Assembly: GCF_902459465.1 (NCBI RefSeq)
Contig: NC_047075.1
Span: forward strand, 11,525,119-11,589,118
From: Asterias rubens
Taxonomy: Eukaryota; Echinodermata; Asteroidea; Forcipulatida; Asteriidae
Direction: 5' to 3'
Length of the DNA: 64,000 bases
The notes beneath the pieces were generated by a model. The model had not been told where the DNA came from, made no database searches, and worked only from the letters and a program-made list of their open reading frames with translations. The position numbers were made by a program, and so were the translations under genes. Each line of letters begins with the position of its first letter. The first letter of the stretch is position 1. This document shows, piece by piece, positions 49,162 to 60,230 of the stretch.

Positions 49162-50189
49162 TAATTTAGAATAACTATAAATCTAATCTTCTAAACTTCG
49201 TGCTTAAACATTACGTTATTTTCTTTCAAAACTGCATTGAATCAGGAAAAGCACATTAGTAAATTTAATCTGTGTTAAAATGGTGCTGAAAAGGCTTTAA
49301 AAAAGTTATTAGAATAATTTCAAAAATATAAGAGAACACGTTTTGTTTTGTAATATAGGTTTTCTCGGCCAATTTCAGAAAAAAGAGCAGCCAAATTAAC
49401 CATCAAGCTATTTTATTACGCGCGAAATTGAATGCTACTGAAAAGAGCCATTCGATTTCGTTTTATGATTAGTCAAATGTAATGTTGCGTCATTCGTTTT
49501 AACAAAATAAACATTCAATTTAACAATTCATCAAAGCAGCATTCAAATTCGCAGTCGCTTCTTGAGGCGAGTGTGTCTCGAAAAAAATTGACGATACGCT
49601 AAATTGAACAGAGTGCCAAAGGAATTTGACTCGACTCAACACGAAATTGAATGGCCGAATTCTGAATTTGAAACGCAGTAACAACTGGGGAGGCAAAACA
49701 GCTTTAATTCGAACGCATGAAAATGAAATTGGCTGCTCATTTGCCGAATTTGACCGAGAAAACCTATATCAAACACCAGTCTGTATGAACTCTAAAATAG
49801 TTGTGAGACATTTTCTACTGAAAGAGTCAAACATATTCAAGTCAAATGAATGACTGATTGCTTAAAGCTCTCTTTGTTTGGTAATCTTAATTAGAACAAC
49901 TATTCTCGTTTTCTGAATACTTGAGCAAAACATACCCATAAACACACCGAGTATACAGCGCTAAAACATCAAATTTAAGCAAATCGAAAAAATAATTCAA
50001 AAGTATCCATGACTTCAAATTTCATTTCATATCACAAAGTTTGTAGTTCTTGCAAATATCCTAGGACTAACTGAACCCTTTTTTCGAAACAATGTTATGC
50101 TTAGAACTTGATTATTTCCTCAACGAACCTGAAAGTTTACAACTTCTCTTGACTCTAGAGATGTTAAATTTGCAAATTTTATATCTCTT

Positions 50190-50673
50190 ATATCGTTGCG
50201 GTACTATACCCGCTGCCAAAACCGATGGTTCGAACTGCCTCTAGCTACCGGGCAACCTCGGTAGTCTAGTTGGTAAGACACTGCTCTAGAAGTGCAATGG
50301 TCGTGGGTTCGAATCCCACCAAGTAGTTTGTCTGTGATATTTGTTCACAGGACTCGGGAAAGTACTGAGTATAAGTGCTAACACACATCGGTGTATGGGT
50401 AAAAAACAAAAATTAATATTCTTTATCCCCGATGCAAATTTAACATATATTATATCGTTTCGGTACCCGCTGCCAAAACCGATGGTTCGAACTGCCTCTA
50501 GCTGCCGGGCAACCTCGGTAGTCTAGTTGGTAAGACACTGCTCTAGAATTGCAAGGGTCGTGGGTTCGAGTCCCAGCGAGTAAAATGTCTGTGATATTCG
50601 TTCACATGACTCTGGAAAGTACTGAGTATAAGTGCTAACACACATCGGTGTATGGGTAAAAACCAAAATTAAT
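50190..50673 (+). mobile_element. Tandem pair of tRNA-derived SINE units (A3)
   Basis: Units start at 50190 and 50452. The first head has extra substitutions (GAAGTGCAATGG), as expected for a decaying SINE. Confidence 0.75.
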
Positions 50674-50962
50674 ATTATCTTGACTTGTTGTCCAAAAAAA
50701 AGTAATACTTTGGTATTGAATTTTGAAATATGTGTAATTTCTATTTCCATCGGAAAGCTCACTGCTAAAATGATTTATGTTAATGGTAGTAATCATCTTT
50801 TGAAATGAAATCTCCCATTAATTTGATATTGATACAAACCTTCAGTCTGAGAAAAAAAGTCTTTGATTTCAAAAAATAATGTTGAGTACCTTCGCAAATG
50901 CTTTAGCCATAAATACTGTTGATACCTGCGGCTAACTCGATAAACGTGTATGCTTGATATTC

Positions 50963-51094
50963 ATGATAATAATAATAATATCCAGTTTTTATAGAGCGCT
51001 TTTCACACCCAGAGGGCGTCTCAAAGCGCTTCACATTATTACCCCTGGTCACTGGGCCTTAAATCACTCTTTAAACCATCTCAGCTCCCTAGTA
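50963..51094 (-). mobile_element. Truncated SINE tail (A3 copy)
   Basis: Ortholog of 9682-9812; the full SINE of unit 1 is absent here. Confidence 0.7.
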
Positions 51095-51210
51095 GGTAGT
51101 ATGCAGTAAATAATGCTCCAATTAAGTTTGTGGTATTTTCTTTTTGCTCAATGAGTAAGCCTATACACTAACTGGCTAAAAGTTTCACAGATATGACTGA
51201 TTTGTAGTTG

Positions 51211-51595
51211 AAGGAACACGTTGCCTTGGATCGGACGAGTTGGTCTATAAAAAGCGTTTGAAACCGTTTGTTATGAAATGCATGTGGTTGGAAAGATGTT
51301 TTAAAAGTAGAATATAATGATCCACACAAGTATCTCTCAAAATTGCACGGTTTTCTTTTCACGTCCGAACTATCACGGTCGGCCATTTATGGGAGTCAAA
51401 ATGTTGACTCCCATAAATGACCGACCGTGATATTGGACGAGGTAAAAAGAAAACCACGCAATTTCGAGGCGTATTTGTGTGGATCATTGTATTCTACTTT
51501 TACATCATCTTTCTAACCATATGCATTTTATAATAAACGGTCCCAAAACGCTTTCAAAGACCAACTCGACCGATCCAAGGCAACGTGTTCCTTTA
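51211..51595. mobile_element. Palindromic MITE (A3 copy)
   Basis: Ortholog of 9926-10310. Confidence 0.85.
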
Positions 51596-51916
51596 AACGT
51601 TTGCCAAAAGTATATTTTTGCCAATAATTAGTGATAAAGTTACCAATTACCTTTAATTTAAAGCAGTGTGGAAATCAATACACACTGATAACTTTTTTTT
51701 CGAGTTTTGTGTCACGATTTCTTACAATTTTACACAGCACTGGAGCATCCATTTGTCACATCATTGTTTTTCTTTCAAAATTTTGCATTTTGTACACACA
51801 TGGCTTGTTAACCTTTGGAGGTAAATCACACAACAAGTGATTTTCTAACTCGAAATCCGTCATAGTTTTTAGAGGGGTTTTAAACACCGCTCTAATCCGC
51901 CACGCAGTGACACATT

Positions 51917-52069
51917 GGGTGCGTTCGATTAGCTTCCCCGGGTCGACCCCGGTGTGTGGCGTTTTTTTTTTCCCAGGACGAACGTGTGCAGATAATTACC
52001 CACGTTCGTCCTGGAAAATAAATCCGCCACACACCGGGGTCGACCCAGGGAAGCTAAACGAACGCACCC
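51917..52069. mobile_element. MITE with GGGTGCGTTCGA ends (A3 copy)
   Basis: Ortholog of 10632-10783. Confidence 0.85.
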
Positions 52070-52582
52070 ACTATTTAAGGCCTCGAGGTTTTCAATCCCA
52101 GTAGTTCGGCAATTAAAAGCATGTCACGCATGAAAAGCATCTCATGACCAAAAAACAACAACAAATAAACACATCTTTAAAATTTTGAAAGGTACATAAA
52201 TTATCACCATTCAACAAAACCACTTTCCGCGCTTTTACAAAACTACAACAAATTCATTTTATTATCTTTACAGAACTGAATCAGGTAAAACCGAATCCCC
52301 ACAACAGATTATTTGTTTACGTTTTGTTTTTCTTGCAGTTCAGTTCAGAACATCAAGGGCTAATGGATAAATTAAGAACGCGGCCGCCCGCGGTCAGACT
52401 CGTTCTAGATTTTTAAAGTCCCTCATTATCGAACTCTATTGTTGGGGCTTTTGTTGTTCAGATTACATGAACAAGGCAGCTCGTAAGTAAACCACGAAGG
52501 GGTGAAGGATTAGTGTTTGCGGTCTAGCTCAGGTTTACACCAGACAATGGGTTGGAGATAATAATTATGTTTAAGTATTCAC

Positions 52583-53566
52583 TTACTGTACCTGCCGCAG
52601 TTTCATGCTGCATTTCTTGAGGGAGTAATGTTTCCCCTTCCAGGTGCTCCATTGTATTCCTCTGCTTTTCAGAAAATCTCCATCCTGGTAGTACTGGCCA
52701 TTAAGATGAGACTTGAGGCAGCCTTTAAACCACCAAGCACCTTTCCTTATCTCTGCACAATTGAGTGAAAGTTCATCATTGTCCTGGTCCTTTGTTGTGA
52801 AGGGTTGTCCATTATGATTTGTCATTGAATCACCAGCTGTACCACGATTATCGTAAGAACCAGCATGGAGAGTGTAGTTGTCGCCTGTAACAGCAAACTC
52901 ACCATAAGAAGCCCAAGATGTGTTGGACTGCCAATCTTCCATATCTACTCTGAGCTCCCATTGACCCGATCCAGTAAGGTCACGCAGGATATCATTCCCC
53001 AGCCAGAACTCATTTTGCAGATTACCAAACCCGAATTGGTATTCAGCCCAGGTACGGTAAAAGTCAACAGAGCCATCCTGTCTCCTCTGGAACACGACCC
53101 AGCCTCCTCCATCTGTCTCCATATCGCAGTAAACTTGTACCTCACCAGTCAGATTTGTAGGAAAGATGGTGTATATGCCATTGTCACGGTAACCAGCTTG
53201 ATACATCTTAAAACAACTGCTATACCTTTCAAAGATTGATTCTGAAAACGAGGTTTGGTTCACGTTGTCATCATAGTACATACTTCCTTGCAGCTTGACA
53301 AAGTCATCTGGGCAGTGAGCTCTGCTGGCATTATTCAACACACAAATACCTTTTGTGATGTGATAGTTGAATGAGCCACAGTTTGGGTTCATGGAGCAGT
53401 CTCGCCCACAGATCACGGGAGATGATACCGTCTTCCACTGAATGACTTTATTCAGTAAAGCTCGATTTTCAGCCAAGTTTAATGTTTTCATGAGCCGCTG
53501 TTGGTTTGAACTTTGGCAGGTTTGTACAAGCGAAATCATAAACAAGGTTACGATGACAACTTCCAT
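52583..53566 (-). CDS. FREP4: secreted PAN/apple-like + fibrinogen-domain protein
   Basis: Intact single-exon frame of 327 residues with the same layout as FREP1: signal peptide 1-19, PAN-like region 40-95, fibrinogen domain 117-324 with DQDND at 260-264 and Cys118/147/270/283 kept. Over residues 1-240 I see two replacements against FREP1 (T82R, S114R). Over the last 87 residues about 17 differ, for example ELSLNCAEIRKGAWWFKGCL in place of EYSTNCAEKGSGAWWFTGCL, and DFLKSRGIQWSTW in place of DFPRNKGIQWKAW. These lie around the calcium loop and the ligand-binding face of the family fold. The variation is therefore placed where binding specificity would change; the actual ligand is unknown. Flanks match unit 1. 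Confidence 0.9.
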   Translation of the reverse strand: MEVVIVTLFMISLVQTCQSSNQQRLMKTLNLAENRALLNKVIQWKTVSSPVICGRDCSMNPNCGSFNYHITKGICVLNNASRAHCPDDFVKLQGSMYYDDNVNQTSFSESIFERYSSCFKMYQAGYRDNGIYTIFPTNLTGEVQVYCDMETDGGGWVVFQRRQDGSVDFYRTWAEYQFGFGNLQNEFWLGNDILRDLTGSGQWELRVDMEDWQSNTSWASYGEFAVTGDNYTLHAGSYDNRGTAGDSMTNHNGQPFTTKDQDNDELSLNCAEIRKGAWWFKGCLKSHLNGQYYQDGDFLKSRGIQWSTWKGKHYSLKKCSMKLRQVQ

Positions 53567-53969
53567 GATAAACGCTTTTTGATGATTAAATCAGAGAAAA
53601 CACAGTGTTATTTATGTTTTCTCTTAGATCTCTCTCAATAAAGTTTCTTGACACTGGCAGGTAGGCTTTAGCGCGAGTGAACTGATCAAATGATCCAATT
53701 TTGTTGTCGCCTAAAATTGTTAAACAGTAAGCTACACCCATTGACGTCACCGTTACCATGGCATTGGGCTATAAACGAACGACCAAATTGTGTTACACGC
53801 TTGAAGACATACCTTATCATCAACGGCGGGTTTTGATAGGGTGTATTGTTCCGGTTTTCTTGCCGTTTTTAATTTGATGAAGAAACTTAATCACGCCGTA
53901 TACGTACAAAGGCAATTACTTTGCTCTGTTCAAAAGAATCAGCGATGCATGTACCTCATATGGCAAAGG

Positions 53970-54186
53970 TAAAAGGCAGTGGACGCTATTGGTCGTTAAT
54001 CTAAACAATTACTAGCATAAAACCTCACTTTGAAATGAGTAATGGGTAGAGGTTGATAGTACATGTATAAAACATTGTGAGAAACGGCTCCCTCTGAAGT
54101 GATGTAGTTTTCGAGAAAGAAGTAACTTTCCACGAATTTGATTTCGAGACCTCAAGTTTAGAATTTGAGGTCTCGAAATCAAGCAT
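53970..54186. mobile_element. Half-length GGCAGTGGACAC-family MITE (B3)
   Basis: Ortholog of 12689-12900. Confidence 0.8.
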
Positions 54187-54317
54187 CTGGTCATCACGTT
54201 ATTAGTTGGCCGTAACCGGGCGGTTAACGCAGGTTCCCAGGTCGTACAATAATCTTATCAAGGCTCGGGTCGGCCAAGAAATATACGTGGAAATGACGCG
54301 TTTTTTGTGGGTGCCAT

Positions 54318-54487
54318 CAAAATTGCCACAAGTCCCGATCTCAGCCTATCACGCACGGTTTGCTTCGTGTATACACGTGTGTATGTCCTGTCTCGTACCC
54401 TGTGTTGTGATGTGCGAGGCATGGTAGTCGACGTCTGCATACAAAATTGTGTGCGTGATTGGCTGAGATTGTGAACTGTGGCAATTT
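54318..54487. mobile_element. Inverted-repeat element (B3)
   Basis: Ortholog of 13031-13201. Confidence 0.65.
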
Positions 54488-55236
54488 CGGTGTACGGAAG
54501 AAACAAATCGCACAAAAGTCGAGGGGTCGTGGGGGTCGAGGGGGTTTTAGAACAACCCCTTTTATTTCCTTATTTATTGTCGGGGGTCTACGTACCTTCG
54601 ACTCCCAAAAATTACCAAACACATAGAAACACACGGTAGAACAACAAGGTAAACAAACCATGTAATGACTCTCAAATGAGTTGGGGTTATAGTGAATATA
54701 ATAAATGGTGTTACTGCAAACCTTTCCATATCGTATTTCCACCATGCAAAGTTTCAAATCCCATCCAAGATAAACATACATAAAGCACCATGTATCAAAA
54801 ATATAGAAATTACATGGTTAGTACTACTAGTAATAAACCATCCAATTAGTGTTTATTTGCTTATTCTTATGTTTTGCATGATATTTGGGAGCACGTATAT
54901 ATTTAACCCCCCGAGAGCTAGGCCGAAACTGGCCGAATCGTCCGGTGAATGCACATCGCTCGGTTTGGTAACCTGCATATTCATGATCTCCTTGCCCCAG
55001 CTTCCTAGCTTTTTGTACACAAAGGAATAGATGGGCGACTGTTAATCCCTGATGACTTGGACAAAGCCCCTTTGTGCCCGGATTAGTAATCAGTCCTGGC
55101 CATAAATTTATATTGTAAGTTTATTGCTGGTTTCTATGTTATGACTGCATTTGCAAAAATAAATAAGGAATGATTTCTTCAACTAAATTCTGCTGTTAAA
55201 AATATAAAACACTAGGTAGGCCTACTCTTTCGTAAG

Positions 55237-56038
55237 GATGTCGGACACTTTGTACCTTTGCCACTTCGTACCCTGGACACTTCGTACCTTCGGGACACTT
55301 CGTACCGTACCCAAATTGGTCACTTCGTACCGTGGGCGGGGTACGAAGTGACCATCAGATAAGTCACTTCGTACCGTCAGCCGAATACCTCATGAATTGT
55401 TATTAATGTCTAAAATGTGAAAGTCCTTGTCAGTGTGAAGTTTAAAATATCATAATTTAATATTGTAACATTCGTGCGGATCAGCCATTCGTTCCAGTCA
55501 GCCATAGAGGGCGCCGCTCCGCTGGAAGTTTTTGAGGCCCGGTGTACATTACGTCATCCGATGTTTCCGGATATATAGGAAAAGATGGAATACCAGTTTT
55601 TAAGTTAAAAGTATTTATTTTTAAAACGTGTTTTATTATGATTTTTATTACTATGATTTTATTATGATTTATTTATTTGATATGGACTGTAAAGTGAAGT
55701 TCATTAAAAATAATGATTACTGTTAAAAATATTTGTGGAATATCCTTGGGGTTGTGAAGTGTTTGGGTGTTTCTTGTAAGTGTTTTTAAGTTGTTCTTAA
55801 GTTACATGCTTTCAGTCGGTATTATGATTTATTTATTTGAAATATTGATTTATTAATTTGATATTAGAAATAATTTTTGTTTCCTTGAAGGTACGAAGTG
55901 TCTCACGGGAAGGTACGAAGTGTCTCAAGGGAAGGTACGAAGTGTCCAAGGTACGAAGTGTCCAAAGACACTTCGTACCTTCAAAAGGTACGAAGTGTCC
56001 AGGGTACGAAGTGGCAAAGGTACGAAGTGTCCTGACAC
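55237..56038. mobile_element. 802-bp foldback DNA transposon, private to unit 3
   Basis: It is flanked by the direct repeat CTTTCGTAAG (55227-55236, 56039-56048), present once in B1 and B2. Inverted ends of about 50 bp (TGTCGGACACTTTGTACC / GGTACGAAGTGTCCTGACA) contain several iterations of GGTACGAAGTG in both orientations. The AT-rich centre has no coding capacity. A 9-10 bp target duplication is compatible with Mutator-like elements, but no transposase is present to confirm this. Confidence 0.85.
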
Positions 56039-56868
56039 CTTTCGTAAGAACAAACCATAAAGGGTGGACTTAGAACGTTCCAATCTACTTCCGTTCGAAA
56101 CCGAAAGTAGCTCGCTATTGTAACATCAACTTATTGTCAATTTAAACCTGTATCGGTTTTCCAAAACAAATTGCCATAACCCTAGCGTTGGGATCACAAG
56201 TCTATACTACTTTATTATTCATCACAACATATTTTGGTTGTGTTTTTCCCAACAAGTTTTGAACATGTAGTTGAGTTTCATTAAATAAAAGTAAGGTTCG
56301 AAAAGCGCGTCACAGACGTTGTGTCGGAAAACAACGCAGTTGCCCTTTGTTTTACATGTCATTACTTCTTGGAACCGAATGTAGCTTGGAACATTAAGTT
56401 TCAACTTATGGTGAATTTAACCTGTGACTGTTTTCAAAAGCAGAATTTCACACCCTAGCGTTGCCATCACAAGTGATGCTTAAGTTCAGTACCACAACAT
56501 GTGAGAAGTTTCTTCAGAATGTGTTTCGACAAGCGCGTCGTAAATTTAAACGTGAGTTTTTTAGGGTGGACTCCAAAAAAATCTACATGGAAAAGATAGC
56601 GACAAAAAAGAAGATGGAGAGATGAACTAACTACATACAGGGGCATGACTTGGCGATTAAAAGAGAGAGTGAGATGGAGTATTGGTGAAGATGCTTTCCT
56701 CATGCAGTGGAGTGAATCAGGCAAGAAGCCGATGGCCTGACTATTCATGCTCAGACAAGTAAGCTCAATAGAACTAACAGCTGGTTGGGATATTAGTAAA
56801 AATATTTTAGGTAGACAATTTCATATCTCATTTAAACTGTCTAGATCTGTTACCATAAAACAAACATA

Positions 56869-57116
56869 TGTGGCAGGTATAAAACAGGCCCCCCTAATTT
56901 TTTTGGTCAACTTTAGTTTCCTCCTTTAACTAATTCTTTTGTTAATCGAGCGCCCTCAACGTCAGGTTTTCGGGTGCTCCGATAATTCCTATGAAGACAG
57001 ACAGCCGTGATAACTGTATTTCGCTTGTCTTCATATTTCAGATGTATAATAAAACAGAGAAGCCGATTCCTCAGAAGTATTATTCTCAACGACCCATTAT
57101 TTAAATGCGTGTCACA
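56869..57116 (+). mobile_element. Solo LTR, private to unit 3
   Basis: A 248-bp insertion starts TGTGGCAGG and ends GTGTCACA, flanked by CATA (56865-56868 and 57117-57120). B1 and B2 have CAAACATACATTAG uninterrupted. TG...CA ends, a 4-bp target duplication, GTATAAAACAGG and a late AATAAAACAG poly(A)-like signal fit a solo LTR of a Ty3- or BEL-type retrotransposon. Strand is inferred from the AATAAA. Confidence 0.7.
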
Positions 57117-57846
57117 CATACATTAGAGTAGCGTCGCCAACGCATGGACATTAAATTACCAATCCGAAAAGCACTTATAATAATTGCATTTAAATTGGCT
57201 AATTGTGTCAAACAGCAGTGCGTTGTAATGTTGAAATTTCAAACTTATCACATATCCAAACGCATTTTTTAGGCTTGTGCGTTGTATAAAAACATTCCTT
57301 AATATTTCAAGATATGTACCAAGTTTAAAGATTCGATTTATTTGTACACACTCTAAAAGGATTTGGATTTATAGTGAATGTATTACCTTGTCATGACCTT
57401 CTGCTACGTTAGAATTGTTAGAAAAGAAAAGCTCACAAACAAAAAACACGAGATATCACATTAACAAATTGGTATGTTTATGTGAACTATTATGTACATG
57501 TGCAGATCTAGTTTATTTCCATTATAAAAGTAAAAAAACAATGTGTTTTTTTCAAAGACGTATGACCTTTAGGTAAAACAAATATATTGATATCTAAAAA
57601 GGCCAACTATAGCATTCCATCTGGCTCAGGTTGCGGACAAGTTGGGACATCGTGCAGTGTACTGGTAACAAGTTTCGTTGTTGTGGCCCTTATTTGAAAA
57701 CGATAAATAGACAACGTCTTATAACACCGATAAACACAGTTTTTGGATCAGTTAAAATGTATCCTACGTGACAAGCTGGTTTTCACAATGCGTCAACTGA
57801 ATCAGTTTTGAGTTGGCCTAAAAAACCCAGAAATTCTTATGTCAGT

Positions 57847-58204
57847 TTAAAGGCAGTGGACACTATTGGTAGTTACTCAAAATAATTATGACCATAACAC
57901 ATTCCTTGGTAACAAGTAATGGGGAGATGTTCATAGTATAAAACATTGTGAGAAACGGCTCCGTCTGAAGTGACTCAGTTTTCAAGAAGGAATAAATTTT
58001 CCGGTAATTTTATTTCGAGACCTCAGATTTAGAATTGGAGGTGTCGAAATCAAGCATTTGAAAGCACACAACTTCGTGTGACAAGTTGTTTTTCTTCTTT
58101 CATTATTTTCTCGCAACTTCGACAACCGATTGAGCTTGTGTTAAGATACACCGAGTGAGAAGATTGGTCTTTGACAATTACCAATAGTGTCCAGTGCCTT
58201 TAAA
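57847..58204. mobile_element. GGCAGTGGACAC-family MITE (B3)
   Basis: Ortholog of 16398-16784 with a short private deletion near the right end. Confidence 0.82.
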
Positions 58205-58745
58205 GGGACACACCGGCTCACCGTTTACGCAATTTAGGGCTGTATAATAATAAGTAATGTTTTTATAGATGGTTGCAAAATAAAAAGAACGAAAAAAAAT
58301 CATCAAAATGTCACGTAATAAGCGAAAAATTATAAAAAACTCAAAAGCGGTAAAAGGCCAGCGTGTACGTGTTTACAGCCGTTGCAACTGCCAAATCTTC
58401 GTGACATCGTCGCACAATGTTGTAAGTAGACTGTGGTGTGTTTATAGCAACGTTTTACAAAGACGCAGCATAATGATCCAGTCTATCCATACATTATAAA
58501 CAACCAGCATATACGGATCAGGCAAATCCTTCGACGATGGAGAGGTAGTCGTGCTTCGACGTACATCCAAAGATCGTCACGAAGAACACACAAAACTATC
58601 CCAGAATATGATGGGACAGTGACAAGTAAATAAAGCATTCCTGGCACCAACTAGGCCCACTACTGCATAGCCATGATGCAGTTTGAAATGCGATCGTGGC
58701 GTACATGCTCCCGACGTGCTACTCCTAGAACTATTTGGTTACGTC

Positions 58746-58777
58746 CGGCTATCGTCTCCCGCGGGAGACGATAGCCG
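58746..58777. repeat. Perfect 32-bp palindrome (B3)
   Basis: Identical to the B1 and B2 copies. Confidence 0.85.
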
Positions 58778-59998
58778 AACGAAACGGAAAAAGTTATAGG
58801 AGTACCGACGTTTACATTGCCATTAAACGCATAATCTACCTCTGGATATCAGCAGCACTACACTTAATTTTCGTGACATTATTACAAGATTACGTTCTAA
58901 ATCTAAAAAAAAAAAAAAAAAAAAACTACATGGCCTTAGTTGGTAAAGAGGACAACTATTACTATTTTGGCTCCTTTATTTTATGAATCTTTTTTGTACG
59001 TAATGACTGCATAAAATGTTAAACGGTATTATGCATCAAAGTCTGACCTTTTTACAAGACAACGTGAACGTCAAGTTGTTGAACGTATAAAATAGCGCTG
59101 GCTTTTATTTCCGATTAACATATTTTTCTTCTCCTATTCACTAATTTATACACCATGGTAATGCTCTATTCAAGTAAGAGGATTTACCCCTCTTGTACAA
59201 AAACTAAAATACGAAATGGTTATTACGTTGCATCATTGAGTTAAAAGGACACTTATTCTAGAGTCGAGAACAGTGTTTCGCTATCTTGCAACTACCCATG
59301 TTGCGTCAAAACAATAAAAAAGACATGAGTCTTGTTTAAAACAAGGCCACAATATATTCTCTTAACGAATGAATGGTTAACTGTCACAGCTATATTGAGG
59401 AAGACCTGCGTGGGTGTGTTAGCCTCTCTTAGCTGTGGCAGGAGATTCTGTCCCCGACTTGTTAGTTAAGTGTGCTTGCTAAATATTTATTGTTTTTGTT
59501 TTATCTAATTTTAGTTCTCATAACGTCTCTTTTGACTTTCGCTTTTAAATGTTCAATGTTTCTTGTGTACATATTTTCTCCTCTGCTTTTTAATTTTTTT
59601 ATATAAAAATGTAAATTAATCCATGGCCAATGGTGTTGTCATTCTTAAAATTTGAATAAATCATTGTCATCCATCGCCAATGGTGTAGTCTTTCTTCGCC
59701 TCGCACTAAACAAGCAGCGTTAAAGTCACCTGGAAATATATATTTTTTTCTTCAAACATTAGAGTATATGTTTGTGAACAATAACAAACAATTTTGAGTA
59801 ATATTGTTTTTAACGATTAACATGTAAAAAAAAAAAAAAAAATTGTGTGGGGGTTGACTCCGGCGACCCCTTTTGTGACGTCAATCGAGGCAGACTTTGC
59901 CTTGATCGAACATCGAACACACGTACGTGCAAGTACACTCAAGTCCTAGTCGTGAGTTTGTACGTTTCGAACAAAAAATTTCTTGCATTTTTCCAGCA

Positions 59999-60230
59999 AT
60001 GTCGACACGGTGTATTGCTGCTGGATGCAGCAAAACAACTAAAGATGGGGTCAGTTTGTAAAGTGGTCCGGTCAGACGTCTTTTCCAGCGCCGGCAGCAA
60101 ACACTTCGAGCCGTCGTGCTTCGAGAATCCGGAATACACTACACAATTCGACATGAAGATTACAAGTCTTTTCTAAAACAAGATGCCGTCCCAACAATTT
60201 GTCCAGCTAAAAGGGAAGTCGAAGAAGGTA
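59999..60230 (+). pseudogene. THAP-domain gene relic (B3), with an extra stop
   Basis: Same relic as at 18674, with an additional in-frame TAA at 60059-60061 (CAA in the other copies), confirming it is not maintained as a protein. Confidence 0.6.
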
